Origin: an uncultured Pelagibacteraceae bacterium
Lineage (GTDB): Bacteria > Pseudomonadota > Alphaproteobacteria > Pelagibacterales > Pelagibacteraceae
Assembly: GCA_902587755.1 (NCBI GenBank)
Contig: CACIMN010000004.1
Location: 1-64,000, forward strand
Length of the DNA stretch: 64,000 nucleotides
Direction of reading: 5' to 3'
Shown: one piece after another, positions 8,990 through 19,715 of the stretch
Numbering within the stretch: position 1 is the stretch's first letter
How the letters are laid out: each line of letters starts with the position of its first letter
Position numbers and translations under genes: made by a program
Notes under the pieces: model-generated
Database searches by the model: none
The model's input: only the letters and a program-made list of their open reading frames with translations
Told to the model about the DNA's origin: nothing

Positions 8990-10672
8990 ATGGCTGAAGT
9001 AAAATCTGACATCCAAATAGCTCGAGAAGCTAAGATGCAACCCATAAAAGACATTCTATCAAAAGTTGGCGTACCAGATGAAAATTTTGCTTTTAGTCCA
9101 ATGGGTAGACATATAGCTAAAATAAATCTGGAATATTTAAATACTCTTAAAAAAGAAAACGGCAAACTTATTTTAGTTACAGCAATTACCCCTACTCCAG
9201 CTGGTGAGGGTAAAACCACTACCTCAGTTGGTTTAAATGATGGTTTAAATAAAATTGGAAAAAAATCTATTGTCTGTTTAAGAGAACCAAGTCTTGGTCC
9301 ATCTTTTGGAATGAAAGGAGGTGCTGCTGGAGGTGGTTATGCGCAAGTAGTACCGATGGAACAAATCAATCTTCATTTTACTGGTGACTTTCATGCAATT
9401 ACATCTGCTCATAATTTATTATCTGCATTGATTGATAATCATATTTATTGGGGTAACAAACTTAACATTGATGTCAGAAGAGTTGTGTGGAGAAGAGTAA
9501 TGGATATGAACGATAGATCCTTAAGATCAATAATTGTAGATCTAGGAGGAGTAGCCAATGGTTATCCAAGACAAGATAGTTTTGATATCACTGTTGCATC
9601 CGAATTAATGGCTATTTTCTGTTTAGCTACAGACTTAAAAGATTTAGAAAATAGAATTGGAAATATTACGATTGGATACACAAGAGATAGAAAATCAATT
9701 TATGCAAAAGATTTAAATGCACAAGGTCCAATGACTGTTCTACTTAAAGAAGCAATAAGACCAAATGTAACTCAAACTTTAGAAAATAATCCAGCAATAA
9801 TCCATGGTGGACCTTTTGCAAATATTGCTCATGGTTGTAATTCTGTAATTGCAACAAAAGCAGGTCTAAAATTATCTGAATATGTTGTAACGGAGGCTGG
9901 ATTTGGAGCAGATTTAGGAGCTGAAAAATTTTTAGATATTAAATGTAGAAAATCTGGACTTAAACCAGACTGCGTAGTCATTGTAGCAACTATTAGAGCA
10001 CTTAAAATGCATGGAGGAGTTAATAAAGAAGATTTAAAAAAAGAAAATGTATCAGCACTAAAAGAGGGAATGGTAAATTTACGAAGACATATAAATAATA
10101 TTAGAAAGTTTGGATTACCTGTTACAGTTGCAGTTAATCATTTTATTACTGATACAGAAGATGAAATGAAAACCTTGTTAGATTTTTGTGAAACACAAGG
10201 AGTGAAAGCTTCTAAATGCACTCATTGGTCAAATGGAAGTGAAGGAACTATTGAACTATCTAAAAATGTTGTAGAAATTTGTGAAGATAAAAAAGATACC
10301 TTCAAATATTTATATGAAGATGATCTACCATTATTTAAAAAAATAGAGAAAATTGCTCAAGAAATCTATAGCGCCTCAGAGGTAGTTGCAGATACAAAAG
10401 TGAGACAACAACTTAAAGAATTTGAGGAAAAAGGTTATGGAAAGTTACCCGTTTGTATTGCAAAAACACAATATAGTTTTTCAACAGATCCAAATTTAAA
10501 AGGTGCTCCAACAGGCCATGTTTTGCCTGTGAGAGAAGTAAGACTTTCATCTGGTGCTGAATTTATAGTTGTTGTTTGCGGTGAAATCATGACTATGCCA
10601 GGGCTTCCTAGAGTTCCTGCGGCAGACTCTATTAAATTAAATGATAAAGGTGAAATTGAAGGTTTATTCTAA
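8990..10672 (+). CDS. fhs: Formate-tetrahydrofolate ligase
   Basis: A 560-residue protein of standard Fhs length. The P-loop [10 protein letters not shown] lies at about residues 68-77, followed by [20 protein letters not shown], the family hallmark, near 95-115. It joins formate to tetrahydrofolate with ATP, or runs the other way to release formate and ATP when methyl groups are being oxidised. Its place head to head with the sox/mgd operon indicates a role in C1 oxidation. The ATG at 8990 is preceded by AAGGATAAGAAG about 40 bases upstream and no close Shine-Dalgarno. Its end overlaps the convergent amidotransferase gene by 9 bases. Confidence 0.97.
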   Translation: MAEVKSDIQIAREAKMQPIKDILSKVGVPDENFAFSPMGRHIAKINLEYLNTLKKENGKLILVTAITPTPAGEGKTTTSVGLNDGLNKIGKKSIVCLREPSLGPSFGMKGGAAGGGYAQVVPMEQINLHFTGDFHAITSAHNLLSALIDNHIYWGNKLNIDVRRVVWRRVMDMNDRSLRSIIVDLGGVANGYPRQDSFDITVASELMAIFCLATDLKDLENRIGNITIGYTRDRKSIYAKDLNAQGPMTVLLKEAIRPNVTQTLENNPAIIHGGPFANIAHGCNSVIATKAGLKLSEYVVTEAGFGADLGAEKFLDIKCRKSGLKPDCVVIVATIRALKMHGGVNKEDLKKENVSALKEGMVNLRRHINNIRKFGLPVTVAVNHFITDTEDEMKTLLDFCETQGVKASKCTHWSNGSEGTIELSKNVVEICEDKKDTFKYLYEDDLPLFKKIEKIAQEIYSASEVVADTKVRQQLKEFEEKGYGKLPVCIAKTQYSFSTDPNLKGAPTGHVLPVREVRLSSGAEFIVVVCGEIMTMPGLPRVPAADSIKLNDKGEIEGLF

Positions 10673-11452
10673 ATTTAAGTAGTCTAACCAGTTCTCTAAT
10701 TCTCTCATTCTAGAAACTTTATCTAATTTATTATTCTCAATTTCTATATGTTTAATGTGATTATCTATTTCTTTCTCATCTTTAAAAGCACCTTTTTCTA
10801 AAAGTCTTTTTTTTCTGAAAATAATCAAATTGATCATTTTATTATAAGTAATCTCAGGGTGGTATTGAAGTCCCCATATATTACAGTTACCAACTTTAAA
10901 ATTTATTCCTTGAACGTTATTTATTGAGTTTGAAGCTAGTAAAATTGAATTTTCTGGCATTGTTACTACTTCATCAAAATTAAATGCTGGAGTATTAAAT
11001 TTTTTATCTTTATTTTTATAAAGTGGATGGTTTAATCCATTTTCATTAATTTCTATATTTGATGCAATGCCTCTATGAGATCCTTTTGTTCCTTTTTTTA
11101 CTTCACCCCCAGCAGCTGTTACAGCTACTTGCATGCCCCAGCATATTGCTAAAATTTTTTTTATTTTTTTCTGACACTCTTTCATGAAATCAATTTGTCT
11201 TTTTATTTCTGGAGTATTATTATAAATATTTAAACTACTTCCTCCCCAAATAAGACCATCGTAGCTTTCAAGTGAATCAATATTTTTATTGATATTTTCA
11301 TCTGAGGAAGGATTAACAACATGGGTTTCTAATTTATCTGTAAAATACGCCAAACTATCTTTAAGACTTTCTGTATGTGTTTGAATTCCGGCTGCAGAAA
11401 AACTTTGATTTTCTTCTCGCAAGTTTCCTTCAACTATCAATATTTTTTTCAT
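10664..11452 (-). CDS. Type 1 (class I) glutamine amidotransferase-like protein
   Basis: A 262-residue protein with the class I amidotransferase triad: Cys104 in AICWGMQ and His197 with Glu199 in LQYHPE. The oxyanion-type segment IWGGSS is at 68-73. Stand-alone proteins of this type hydrolyse glutamine or gamma-glutamyl compounds. It starts inside the stop of the iron alcohol dehydrogenase gene (ATGA overlap), so the two are cotranslated. In this C1/methylamine setting a gamma-glutamyl amide hydrolase is conceivable, but GMP-synthase-like amidase is the only family-level statement I can support. Confidence 0.8.
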   Translation of the reverse strand: MKKILIVEGNLREENQSFSAAGIQTHTESLKDSLAYFTDKLETHVVNPSSDENINKNIDSLESYDGLIWGGSSLNIYNNTPEIKRQIDFMKECQKKIKKILAICWGMQVAVTAAGGEVKKGTKGSHRGIASNIEINENGLNHPLYKNKDKKFNTPAFNFDEVVTMPENSILLASNSINNVQGINFKVGNCNIWGLQYHPEITYNKMINLIIFRKKRLLEKGAFKDEKEIDNHIKHIEIENNKLDKVSRMRELENWLDYLNLE

Positions 11453-12609
11453 AAAAATAATTCTCCGGAAATGCTTTTTATATACATTTCTTTAAGATCG
11501 TTTTGACTTAATTTTTTGGGATTTCCTCCTGTTGATGGATCCTCAAATGCCATTAAGGAAAGTTCATTTAAATCGATATTATTACAATCCATTACGTCTG
11601 ATAATTTGTGTGGAATATTTAAATTATTTCTTAATTCTAAAATCCAATTTAAAAAACTCATAAAACTTTTATCTAAATTTAAATAATCACATATTGATAT
11701 TATTTTATTTTCAATTGAGGGTTTATTAAATGTTAAAACATAAGGCATAAATATTGCGTTAGATAAACCATGATGAATATTAAACTTACCGTTTACAGGG
11801 TGGCTCAATGAGTGAATAGCTCCCAGTCCCTTTTGAAATGCAGTAGAGCCCATTGAAGCTGCAGAAAGTAAATCCATTCTTGCATTAATATCTTTTCCAT
11901 TTTTAAATGCTTTAATTAAAGATTTTTTAATTAACTTCATTCCTTCAATCGCCATACCATCAGCCATTGGATGATATCCTAGTGCACAAAACGCTTCTAA
12001 ATTATGAGCTAGTGCATCCATTCCAGTCGCTGCTGTTAATCTTGGAGACAAATCTAAAGTAAGTAAAGGATCTAAAATTACAATCGAAGGTAACATTTTT
12101 GGGTGAAAAATAATTTTTTTTGCACCTGTTTTTTTATTTATGATTGCAGACGCTCTTCCAGTTTCGGATCCTGTTCCAGCAGTAGTTGGAACTGCAATAA
12201 TTTTTGAAATTTTAGAACTATTTGCTCTTGTCCAATAATCACCAATGTCTTCAAAATCCCATAACGGTCGAGATTGATTACACATAAATGCTATAGCTTT
12301 TCCAACATCTAAACCACTTCCACCTCCTAAAGCTATTACACCATCACAGTCCGAAGAACTATAAACTTTAACACCTTCTTCTACATTTTCTCCAATTGGA
12401 TTTCCCGTAAAATTAGAAAAGATAGCTAAATTTTTAAAACTTTTTTTTAATCTTAATATTATATTTTTTATTAAGTCTAAGTTAATTAAATCCTTGTCCG
12501 TTACAAATAATGGATTTGAAATATTTAACTCTTTACAGGCTAAGGGTAAATCTTCAATTCTATTTTCTCCTATCCACATAGTGGTTGGATAATTCCAATT
12601 AACACCCAT
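11449..12609 (-). CDS. Iron-containing alcohol dehydrogenase
   Basis: A 386-residue group III alcohol dehydrogenase. The NAD(P)-binding GGGSGLDVGKA is at about 95-105, and the iron ligands are visible as Asp198 and His202 (GMDALAHNLEAF), His266 or 270 and His279/280 (NIHHG). The family oxidises alcohols or reduces aldehydes. Beside formate-THF ligase and methylamine genes, it could oxidise methanol or reduce excess formaldehyde; this is inference. It is the first gene of a two-gene operon with the amidotransferase and is divergent from tmm. Length and motifs are complete, so it should be active. Confidence 0.9.
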   Translation of the reverse strand: MGVNWNYPTTMWIGENRIEDLPLACKELNISNPLFVTDKDLINLDLIKNIILRLKKSFKNLAIFSNFTGNPIGENVEEGVKVYSSSDCDGVIALGGGSGLDVGKAIAFMCNQSRPLWDFEDIGDYWTRANSSKISKIIAVPTTAGTGSETGRASAIINKKTGAKKIIFHPKMLPSIVILDPLLTLDLSPRLTAATGMDALAHNLEAFCALGYHPMADGMAIEGMKLIKKSLIKAFKNGKDINARMDLLSAASMGSTAFQKGLGAIHSLSHPVNGKFNIHHGLSNAIFMPYVLTFNKPSIENKIISICDYLNLDKSFMSFLNWILELRNNLNIPHKLSDVMDCNNIDLNELSLMAFEDPSTGGNPKKLSQNDLKEMYIKSISGELFL

Positions 12610-12686
12610 AACAAAATATAATTTTATTTTTTTTAAAATTGGTATTAAGATATATTTATAAATTTATTAATGATAGGAAAAATTCT

Positions 12687-14018
12687 ATGTCAAAAGTAGC
12701 AATAATTGGTGCTGGTCCATGTGGACTTTCAATTTTAAGAGCATTTGAGCATTTAGAAAAAAAAGGAGAAAAAATTCCTGAAATAGTTTGCTTTGAAAAA
12801 CAAGAAAGTTGGGGTGGTTTATGGAACTACAACTGGAGAACTGGTTCAGATCAATATGGAGATCCTATTCACAACAGTATGTATAGATACCTTTGGTCTA
12901 ATGGACCTAAAGAGTGTTTAGAATTTGCTGATTATTCTTTTGATGAACATTTTGGTAAGCCAATTCCATCTTTTCCACCAAGAGAGGTTCTTCAAAATTA
13001 TATTTTGGGAAGAGTTAGTAAAGGAAATGTAAAAAGTAAGATTAAATTTAATACAAAAGTTACAAATACTGTTTATAAAAATGATAAGTTTGAGATTAGC
13101 TATCAAGATAAAGTTAATAATATAATTTTAAGTGACAGCTTTGATTATTTAGTGGTCAGTACAGGACATTTTTCTGTACCTTTTATACCCGAATATGAAG
13201 GAATGAACTCTTTCCCTGGAAGAATAATGCACTCACATGATTTCAGAGATGCAGAAGAATTTAGAGGAAAAGATATAATTGTTTTGGGTAGCAGTTATTC
13301 GGCTGAGGATGTAGCTCTGCAATGCAACAAATACGGTGCTAAAAGCGTAACAATTGGTTACCGACATAATCCAATGGGTTTTAAATGGCCAGATAGCATG
13401 AAAGAAGTACATTATTTAGACAAATTAGATGGAAAAAAAGCTATATTTAAAGATGGAACAGAGCAAAATGCTGATGTAGTCATTTTGTGTACTGGGTATT
13501 TGCATCATTTTCCTTTTTTAGATGAAAGTTTAAAATTAAAAACACATAACAGATTGTATCCTCCAAAACTTTATAAAGGTGTTGTATGGCAAGATAATCA
13601 TAAGCTTTTATACTTAGGTATGCAGGATCAATTTCACACTTTTAATATGTTTGATTGTCAAGCATGGTACGCAAGAGATGTAATAATGGGCAAAATAAAA
13701 ATGCCTAGTAATGACGAAATAGTTAAAGACATTAATAAGTGGGTTTCGATGGAAGAAAAATTAGAAAATCCTGACCAAATGATTGATTTTCAAACAGAAT
13801 ATACCAAAGAACTTCATGATATGTCTGATTATCCTAAAATTGATTTTGAATTAATTAGAAAACATTTCAAAGAATGGGAACATCACAAAGTAGAGGATAT
13901 TCTAACTTATAGAAATAAATCGTTTTCATCTCCTGTGACTGGATCAGTTGCACCAATTCATCACACGCCTTGGGAAACAGCAATGGATGACTCTATGGAA
14001 ACTTTTTTAAATAAATAA
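12687..14018 (+). CDS. tmm: Trimethylamine monooxygenase (flavin-containing)
   Basis: A 443-residue FMO. FAD site GAGPCG at residues 8-13, FMO motif FPGRIMHSHDF at about 176-186, NADPH site GSSYSAED at 201-208, and segments EIVCFEKQESWGGLWNY and MYRYLWSNGPKECLEFADY that match bacterial Tmm closely from memory. Tmm oxidises trimethylamine to TMAO with NADPH and O2. I start it at ATG 12687, preceded by AGGAAA, because MSKVAIIGAGPCG is the normal family N-terminus; the ORF could extend upstream to 12639, giving 16 atypical residues. The TMAO demethylase, a candidate TMAO transporter and methylamine genes follow within 22 kb, which supports the substrate. Confidence 0.93.
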   Translation: MSKVAIIGAGPCGLSILRAFEHLEKKGEKIPEIVCFEKQESWGGLWNYNWRTGSDQYGDPIHNSMYRYLWSNGPKECLEFADYSFDEHFGKPIPSFPPREVLQNYILGRVSKGNVKSKIKFNTKVTNTVYKNDKFEISYQDKVNNIILSDSFDYLVVSTGHFSVPFIPEYEGMNSFPGRIMHSHDFRDAEEFRGKDIIVLGSSYSAEDVALQCNKYGAKSVTIGYRHNPMGFKWPDSMKEVHYLDKLDGKKAIFKDGTEQNADVVILCTGYLHHFPFLDESLKLKTHNRLYPPKLYKGVVWQDNHKLLYLGMQDQFHTFNMFDCQAWYARDVIMGKIKMPSNDEIVKDINKWVSMEEKLENPDQMIDFQTEYTKELHDMSDYPKIDFELIRKHFKEWEHHKVEDILTYRNKSFSSPVTGSVAPIHHTPWETAMDDSMETFLNK

Positions 14019-14022
14019 AAAA

Positions 14023-14979
14023 TTAATATTTAATTTTTAATTTTTTATTTTTAACAATTGCTTCTAATAAAGAGATCATTAAAGGAATTCTTCTTTTATT
14101 AATTTTTCTAAATACAAATGGAGCAATTTCTGTTGCTAAATCAGCTCCTTCTATTGTATCATTTTTCATAAATTTTTTCTTTGCTTGGGTAAAAGTATAG
14201 CCTTTTCCGAGATACTCTCCCATCTTACTATTTCTTCCCCCCATTGCACTTACGTATAAATCTCCTAAACCTGCCAAACCGTAAACAGTTTCCTTTTTGC
14301 CCTTAAAATAATTTGAAAGATATTTCATTTCATCTATTGATTTTCTAAATAATGCTGACGATGTATTGTGCCATTGTCCAGCCCCAATTATCATAGAATA
14401 AATATTTTTTATAGCTGATAAAAATTCAACTCCATTAACATCTGTACTAAATTCAGTTTGATAATAATTTGTAGAAATTAATTTTCCAATTTTTTTGGTA
14501 GTATTAACATTTTTGTTTGCGATTACTGTGAAGCTTCTAATTTTTTTAGCTAACTCATTTGCTAAACACGGACCTTTCAAAACTGAAACATTCAAATTTT
14601 TATTATACTTTTTTAATAAGCTAGACATTGAAATTAAATTTCTCCCTTCTAATTTAAGACCTTTTGTTAATACCAAAATATGTGTTTTATTTTTAATTTT
14701 TGATAGATTTTTTCCAATCAAATCTATTCCTAAAGAACTTACAGCAATTACAATTAAGTCCCATTTTCGATTTAAAATTTCATTCGAAAACTTAATTATT
14801 TTCAGTTTTTTTGGTAAATTTATATTTAATGACGGGTGAATTTTTTTTTTTAAGTTCAATTTTTGTAATAATTTTAAGTTGTATGGCTCTGTTAGAGCAA
14901 CCAAGTGACCATTATCTAACAATGGTATCGAGAAGGCAGCTCCCATAGCTCCCGCACCAACTATTAATATTTTTTTCAT
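14023..14979 (-). CDS. gpsA: NAD(P)-dependent glycerol-3-phosphate dehydrogenase-like protein
   Basis: A 318-residue protein with the Rossmann motif GAGAMG at 8-13, an active-site region VEFLSAIKNIYSMIIG and the GpsA signature GLAGLGDLYVSAMGGRNSK. The C-terminal part is short for GpsA (usually 325-340) and rather divergent. It interconverts glycerol-3-phosphate and dihydroxyacetone phosphate. It lies 6 bases after glycerol kinase in the same operon, so here it may oxidise G3P made from glycerol rather than feed phospholipid synthesis. It is last in the operon and converges with tmm with a 4-base gap. A related 2-dehydropantoate reductase-type enzyme is a less likely alternative. Confidence 0.78.
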   Translation of the reverse strand: MKKILIVGAGAMGAAFSIPLLDNGHLVALTEPYNLKLLQKLNLKKKIHPSLNINLPKKLKIIKFSNEILNRKWDLIVIAVSSLGIDLIGKNLSKIKNKTHILVLTKGLKLEGRNLISMSSLLKKYNKNLNVSVLKGPCLANELAKKIRSFTVIANKNVNTTKKIGKLISTNYYQTEFSTDVNGVEFLSAIKNIYSMIIGAGQWHNTSSALFRKSIDEMKYLSNYFKGKKETVYGLAGLGDLYVSAMGGRNSKMGEYLGKGYTFTQAKKKFMKNDTIEGADLATEIAPFVFRKINKRRIPLMISLLEAIVKNKKLKIKY

Positions 14980-14985
14980 TTTTTT

Positions 14986-16464
14986 TTATGCTAAAGTTTT
15001 TTTAATTGCTTGCTTCCAACCATGCAATATATGATTTCTAAGTTTTTTATTAATTTTTGGCTTAAAAGCTTTATCTTTTTTCCAGGTATTTTTTATCTGA
15101 TTTAATGATTTGAATTCTCCTATTTGATATCCTGCAAATAAAGCAGCTCCAAGAGCAGTTGTTTCTAAAACTTTGGGTCGAATTACTTTTAAATTAATTA
15201 CATCTGCCAAAAATTGTGAAAACCAATTATTAGCAACCATACCACCATCAATTTTTACTATTCTGGGCTTTAAACCATCTTTATTCATTGAATAAAATAA
15301 GTCATAACTTTGATAAGCAACAGACTCGACTGTTGCCCTTACCAAAGTTTTCCAATCTGTATCTCTTGTAAGTCCTGTTATCAAACCTCTGGCATCAGGT
15401 CTCCAATAAGGAGCACCTATTCCACTAAAAGCTGGAACAATATAAACCTCATTATTGCTTTTTTTTGATTTAGCTATTTTTTCCGTTTCATAAGCGTTGT
15501 TTATTAATTTAATTTTATCCCTTAACCATTGTACGCCTGCTCCTGCTATGAAAATAGACCCTTCAAGTGCATAGGTAGTCTTGTTATTCAATCTATAACA
15601 AATTGTAGTTAATAACTTATTTTTGGAATTAATTTTTTTTGATCCAGTATTCATAATTATAAAAGCACCAGTACCATAAGTACTTTTTATGGACCCTCTG
15701 TCAAAACAAGCTTGTCCTACAGCAGCTGCTTGTTGATCTCCTAAAACAGCTGAAATGGGTATTTCTTTTCCTACAACTCTCTTTTCTGTTTTCCCAAAAT
15801 TATCTGCAGAATTCCTTACCTCTGGCAAAATACTCTTTGGAATTTTTAATTTCTGTAAAATTTCATTATCCCATTTATTATTATTTATATTAAACAACAT
15901 AGTTCTGCTTGCATTAGTAGCTTCTGTTAAATGATTTTTACCTTTAGTTAATTTCCAGATTAAAAAGGTATCTACCGTACCAAATAATAAATTATTTGAT
16001 TTAAGTAATTTTTTAGAAATTTTTACATTATCTAAAATCCATTTTATTTTAGTGGCAGAAAAATAAGGATCTATAAATAAACCTGTTTTTTTTCTAAAAG
16101 TATTTTCGTAATTTTTATTCTTTAGAAATTTGCAATATTCCTGGGTTCTTCTATCCTGCCAAACGATTGCATTATAAATAGGTTTTCCAGTTTTTTTATT
16201 CCACAAAATTGTAGTTTCTCTTTGATTTGTTATTCCAATAGTAAGTATTTGACCTTTCAAACTTATAGCTTTTTTAATTACTTGTTTTAATGCTCTAATT
16301 GTTGTCGACCAAATTTCATTTGGGTTATGTTCAACCCAGCCATTTCTTGGAAAGTATTGCTTAAATTCATATTGTGAAATAAATTGAATGTTGCCTTTAG
16401 TATCAAACAAAACTACTCTTGATGAGGTTGTTCCTTGATCAATGGAGACAATAAATTTTTTCAA
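14986..16464 (-). CDS. glpK: Glycerol kinase
   Basis: A 492-residue FGGY-family kinase of normal GlpK length. The phosphate-binding motif IDQGTTSSRVVLFD is at residues 8-21, with GWVEHNPNEIW near 43, GTVDTFLIWKLT near 165 and YGTGAFI near 265, all glycerol-kinase features. It phosphorylates glycerol to sn-glycerol-3-phosphate. No ATG is available at the N-terminus; the start is TTG at 16464. It follows the transporter permease by 4 bases and precedes gpsA by 6, so it is cotranscribed with a betaine/TMAO-type ABC transporter. There is no glycerol facilitator gene in the window. Confidence 0.94.
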   Translation of the reverse strand: MKKFIVSIDQGTTSSRVVLFDTKGNIQFISQYEFKQYFPRNGWVEHNPNEIWSTTIRALKQVIKKAISLKGQILTIGITNQRETTILWNKKTGKPIYNAIVWQDRRTQEYCKFLKNKNYENTFRKKTGLFIDPYFSATKIKWILDNVKISKKLLKSNNLLFGTVDTFLIWKLTKGKNHLTEATNASRTMLFNINNNKWDNEILQKLKIPKSILPEVRNSADNFGKTEKRVVGKEIPISAVLGDQQAAAVGQACFDRGSIKSTYGTGAFIIMNTGSKKINSKNKLLTTICYRLNNKTTYALEGSIFIAGAGVQWLRDKIKLINNAYETEKIAKSKKSNNEVYIVPAFSGIGAPYWRPDARGLITGLTRDTDWKTLVRATVESVAYQSYDLFYSMNKDGLKPRIVKIDGGMVANNWFSQFLADVINLKVIRPKVLETTALGAALFAGYQIGEFKSLNQIKNTWKKDKAFKPKINKKLRNHILHGWKQAIKKTLA

Positions 16465-16468
16465 AATA

Positions 16469-18622
16469 CTAAGCTATGCCAAGATGTTTTTTTCTTTTTT
16501 CTACCCAACTTCTTATCAAATTATCAAAAATTAAAGCAATGAACGCAACACAGACACCAAGCGTTAGTCCAATTCCAGCCCCATTTTTATCGGATAAAGC
16601 TTTTAAAATATACTGACCTAAATCTTCAGTCCCTATGAAAGCTCCAATAATTACCATGAATAACGCAAAAACTATTGTTTGATTAATACCAAGCATCATA
16701 TGTGGGAAAGCTAATGGAAATTCTATTTTAGTTAATCTCTGAAATTTATTAACACCTGACATAGTAGCTGCATCATGTAGGCCTGCTGGAACACTTCTGA
16801 GTCCTTCTATTGTATATCTAGTTGCAGGAATTGTTGCATACACAATTACAGCAATTAAAACAGATGTATCTGTTATACCAAACAACATCATAACTGGAAT
16901 TAAATAAACAAATGAAGGAAATGTTTGAAAAATATCACAAACTCCTAGCATAAAGCTTGCTGAATGTTTGTTTTGAAAACTTAGAGTGCCAACTATAAAA
17001 CCGATAGTACAAGATACAATTACTCCAAAAGTTGCCATGTAAGTTGTAACTAAAGCTCTATCCCACCAAGGACTTAATGCTATAAACAATGTTAAACCAC
17101 ATACAATTAAAGCTGAACGAATTCCACCAATTAAATATCCTGCACCTACTACTAAGACTATAGTAGCTATAGCAGGCATTCTTAAATACAAGGCTCTCAT
17201 CGGTTGAAGAACGTCTTGAATTAACCAAGTATTAAACGCTTTTATATAAACAAAAAAAGTATCAAATATCCAATCAACTCCTCTATTCCAAAAATCTGCA
17301 GTTGATATTCCTTTGTTATGTGGAACTTCAAATAAATAATTATGAGTTCCTTTAAACAAATAAGTTCCTATATATGCAAGTAAAATCCCAACAATTACTG
17401 CTCCAACAAAAAATAAAATATTTTTATTTCTTTGTATAAACGTAAGGTTGCCAAAGTAATCTTCTTGTTTATTAGCCCAAGCTAATGACATTTTGTCTAA
17501 AAGTATTGCAATTAAACTGATGCACAATCCTGCTTCTAATGCCAAACCGATATCAAGTCTATTTAATGCTAATAATAAATTATATCCCAAACCTTTTGCA
17601 GCGATAAATGCTGAGATAACTGCCATAGAAAAACAAACCATAATAACTTGGTTTACACCAATCAAAATATCTCTTCTTGCTGTTGGAATTAAGACCTTGA
17701 ACATTAGTTGCCAATTGTTACATCCGCTCATTTTACCTGCCTCTATAACTTCTGGAGGGACTGCTCTTAAACCTAATATGGTTAATAATATCATCGGTGG
17801 AATTGCAACTACCATAGTTATGATTACTGCAGCATGATCACCGACTCCAAATAAAACCATTGCAGGAACTAAAACTGCATATTGTGGCATGGTTTGCATA
17901 ACTAAAAGTATTGGGTAAAGTGCTTTCTCTACACGTTTATTTCTAAATGCTGCAATACCCAAACCCAAACCAAATATAAATGATAAGGGGGCAGCAACTA
18001 ATATAAAAGAAAGAGTTTGCATAGATGGTTTCCATTGACCAAAAATGGAAATATAAACCATTGTTAAGCCTGCAAATAATGCAAGACCCTTTCCACTTAA
18101 GTGATAGCTAAGCAATACTGCTCCTGCAGTAACTATTGTCCACGGTAAACCAGGCAATTCTGCCCAAGGATTATCACTAATCCAATCCCATCCTGTAAAT
18201 GTAACAATTGTATTTATGCCTCCTATTAAAATTTCTCTTATCAATTCAATTAAAAAAGTCATGAAAAACGTCAATTTTCTACTTACTTCTAATAATAAAG
18301 GTCGAGTTTTAAATTCTTGAGTATCTTCATTCCAAAACTCTAATGGCATCCACTCATTCATTAAAAAAAATAATGAATCATTAATCCAAATAGGAAGCCA
18401 TCCTAACAAAGGAGGTAACCTCCAAAAAACATCAAAGGCGTAATATCTTACCTCTTTACCAAGAAAAACATATGTACTTTGATTTGGATCCTTAACAAAT
18501 TCTGCTTGACCTCTTATAAATTTATATGTTTCGGGAACATCAATTGCAAAACATAAACCAAAAAAAACAAGTAATAAAAATAACCATTGAAATAATTTTG
18601 GATATTTCTTTAAAATTTCCAT
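16469..18622 (-). CDS. tmoW: Betaine/TMAO-type ABC transporter permease, fused double domain
   Basis: A 717-residue membrane protein made of two ProW-type permease domains in one chain. Each half has an EAA loop: SGCNNWQLMFKVLIPTARR in the first and SGVNKFQRLTKIEFPLAFP in the second. A long N-terminal part precedes domain 1. Single ProW proteins are about 350 residues, so this is a fusion that can form the whole channel. It sits 2 bases after the ATPase gene and 4 before glpK. The ProU family moves glycine betaine, choline, proline or TMAO; the location between tmm and tdm argues for TMAO (TmoW), but betaine cannot be excluded. Confidence 0.82.
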   Translation of the reverse strand: MEILKKYPKLFQWLFLLLVFFGLCFAIDVPETYKFIRGQAEFVKDPNQSTYVFLGKEVRYYAFDVFWRLPPLLGWLPIWINDSLFFLMNEWMPLEFWNEDTQEFKTRPLLLEVSRKLTFFMTFLIELIREILIGGINTIVTFTGWDWISDNPWAELPGLPWTIVTAGAVLLSYHLSGKGLALFAGLTMVYISIFGQWKPSMQTLSFILVAAPLSFIFGLGLGIAAFRNKRVEKALYPILLVMQTMPQYAVLVPAMVLFGVGDHAAVIITMVVAIPPMILLTILGLRAVPPEVIEAGKMSGCNNWQLMFKVLIPTARRDILIGVNQVIMVCFSMAVISAFIAAKGLGYNLLLALNRLDIGLALEAGLCISLIAILLDKMSLAWANKQEDYFGNLTFIQRNKNILFFVGAVIVGILLAYIGTYLFKGTHNYLFEVPHNKGISTADFWNRGVDWIFDTFFVYIKAFNTWLIQDVLQPMRALYLRMPAIATIVLVVGAGYLIGGIRSALIVCGLTLFIALSPWWDRALVTTYMATFGVIVSCTIGFIVGTLSFQNKHSASFMLGVCDIFQTFPSFVYLIPVMMLFGITDTSVLIAVIVYATIPATRYTIEGLRSVPAGLHDAATMSGVNKFQRLTKIEFPLAFPHMMLGINQTIVFALFMVIIGAFIGTEDLGQYILKALSDKNGAGIGLTLGVCVAFIALIFDNLIRSWVEKRKKHLGIA

Positions 18623-18624
18623 AA

Positions 18625-19653
18625 TTAATTTCCGTTTCTTCTTCCACCAAAAACTGTGTTGATTATTTTTGAGGGATTGATTGAACCAATTAAATTATTT
18701 TTATCATCAATTACACCTACTGTTTTTTCTTGAGTAAGAATTTTTTCAGCAACATTTTCTATCACCTCATCTTTTAAAACCTTTAAATCACCCACACTAT
18801 CTGTGGCTTTATCCATAACATCCTCTATTAATAAAACTTTTTCTCTTGGTACTTCTTCAGTAAATTTTCTTACATATTCTGTTGCTGGATTTAAAACAAT
18901 TTTAGCAGGAGTATCTAATTGCTCGATTAAACCATCTTTCATAATTGCAATACGATCAGCAAGTTTCAAAGCTTCATCAAAATCATGGGTTATAAACATA
19001 ATTGTTTTTTTTAATTGCTCTTGAAGTCTTAAAAATTCGTCTTGCATTTCTTTTCTAATTAAAGGATCTAGTGCTGAAAATGGTTCGTCTAAAAACCATA
19101 TATCTGGCTCTACAGCAAGAGACCTTGCTATACCAACTCTTTGTTGCTGTCCTCCAGAAAGTTCTCTTGGAAAATAATTTTCTCTTCCATCAAGACCAAC
19201 TAGCTTTACCATCTCCATTGCTTTACCAATACTTTCCTCAACTTTAATTCCCTTTATTTGAAGTGGAAAAGCTATATTTTCTACAACAGTTTTATGTGGG
19301 AGTAATGCAAAACTCTGAAAAACCATTCCCATTTTATTTCTTCTAAGATCAATAAGTTCTTTATTTTTTAATTGTAATAAATCCTGACCTTCAATAAAAA
19401 TTTTTCCACCTGTTGCCTCAGTTAATCTAGAAATACATCTAAGTAGAGTTGACTTGCCTGATCCAGATAAACCCATGACAACCAGCATTTCTCCTTTTGC
19501 AACTTCAAAAGAAGCATTATTCACTCCAACTATACACCCGTTATCTTGAAAAGTTTTTGCGTCTACATTGCCGTTTGCTTCTTGAAGCATTTTTTTGGCA
19601 TTTTCACCAAAAATTTTATAAACCGACTCGCATTTAATTACTGCCTCAGACAT
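18625..19653 (-). CDS. tmoV: Betaine/TMAO-type ABC transporter ATP-binding protein
   Basis: A 342-residue ProV-type ATPase. Walker A GLSGSGKST at 61-69, signature LSGGQ at 165-169 and Walker B IWFLDE at 185-190 are intact, and the C-terminal 70 residues form a CBS-like regulatory tail as in ProV/OpuAA. It should energise the fused permease downstream (2-base gap). The preceding gene on the strand is an unknown membrane protein 62 bases away. It is the same subfamily as the partial ATPase at 63565, giving two ProV paralogues in the window. Confidence 0.85.
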   Translation of the reverse strand: MSEAVIKCESVYKIFGENAKKMLQEANGNVDAKTFQDNGCIVGVNNASFEVAKGEMLVVMGLSGSGKSTLLRCISRLTEATGGKIFIEGQDLLQLKNKELIDLRRNKMGMVFQSFALLPHKTVVENIAFPLQIKGIKVEESIGKAMEMVKLVGLDGRENYFPRELSGGQQQRVGIARSLAVEPDIWFLDEPFSALDPLIRKEMQDEFLRLQEQLKKTIMFITHDFDEALKLADRIAIMKDGLIEQLDTPAKIVLNPATEYVRKFTEEVPREKVLLIEDVMDKATDSVGDLKVLKDEVIENVAEKILTQEKTVGVIDDKNNLIGSINPSKIINTVFGGRRNGN

Positions 19654-19715
19654 AAATTTTAATAAAGTTATACGATATTTATATAAATTAAAATCGTAAT
19701 AATTGTTCCTCCTAA

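Noticed and set aside
12639..12686. Upstream N-terminal extension of tmm
   Set aside because: The 16 extra residues do not resemble the family and the ATG at 12687 has its own ribosome binding site.
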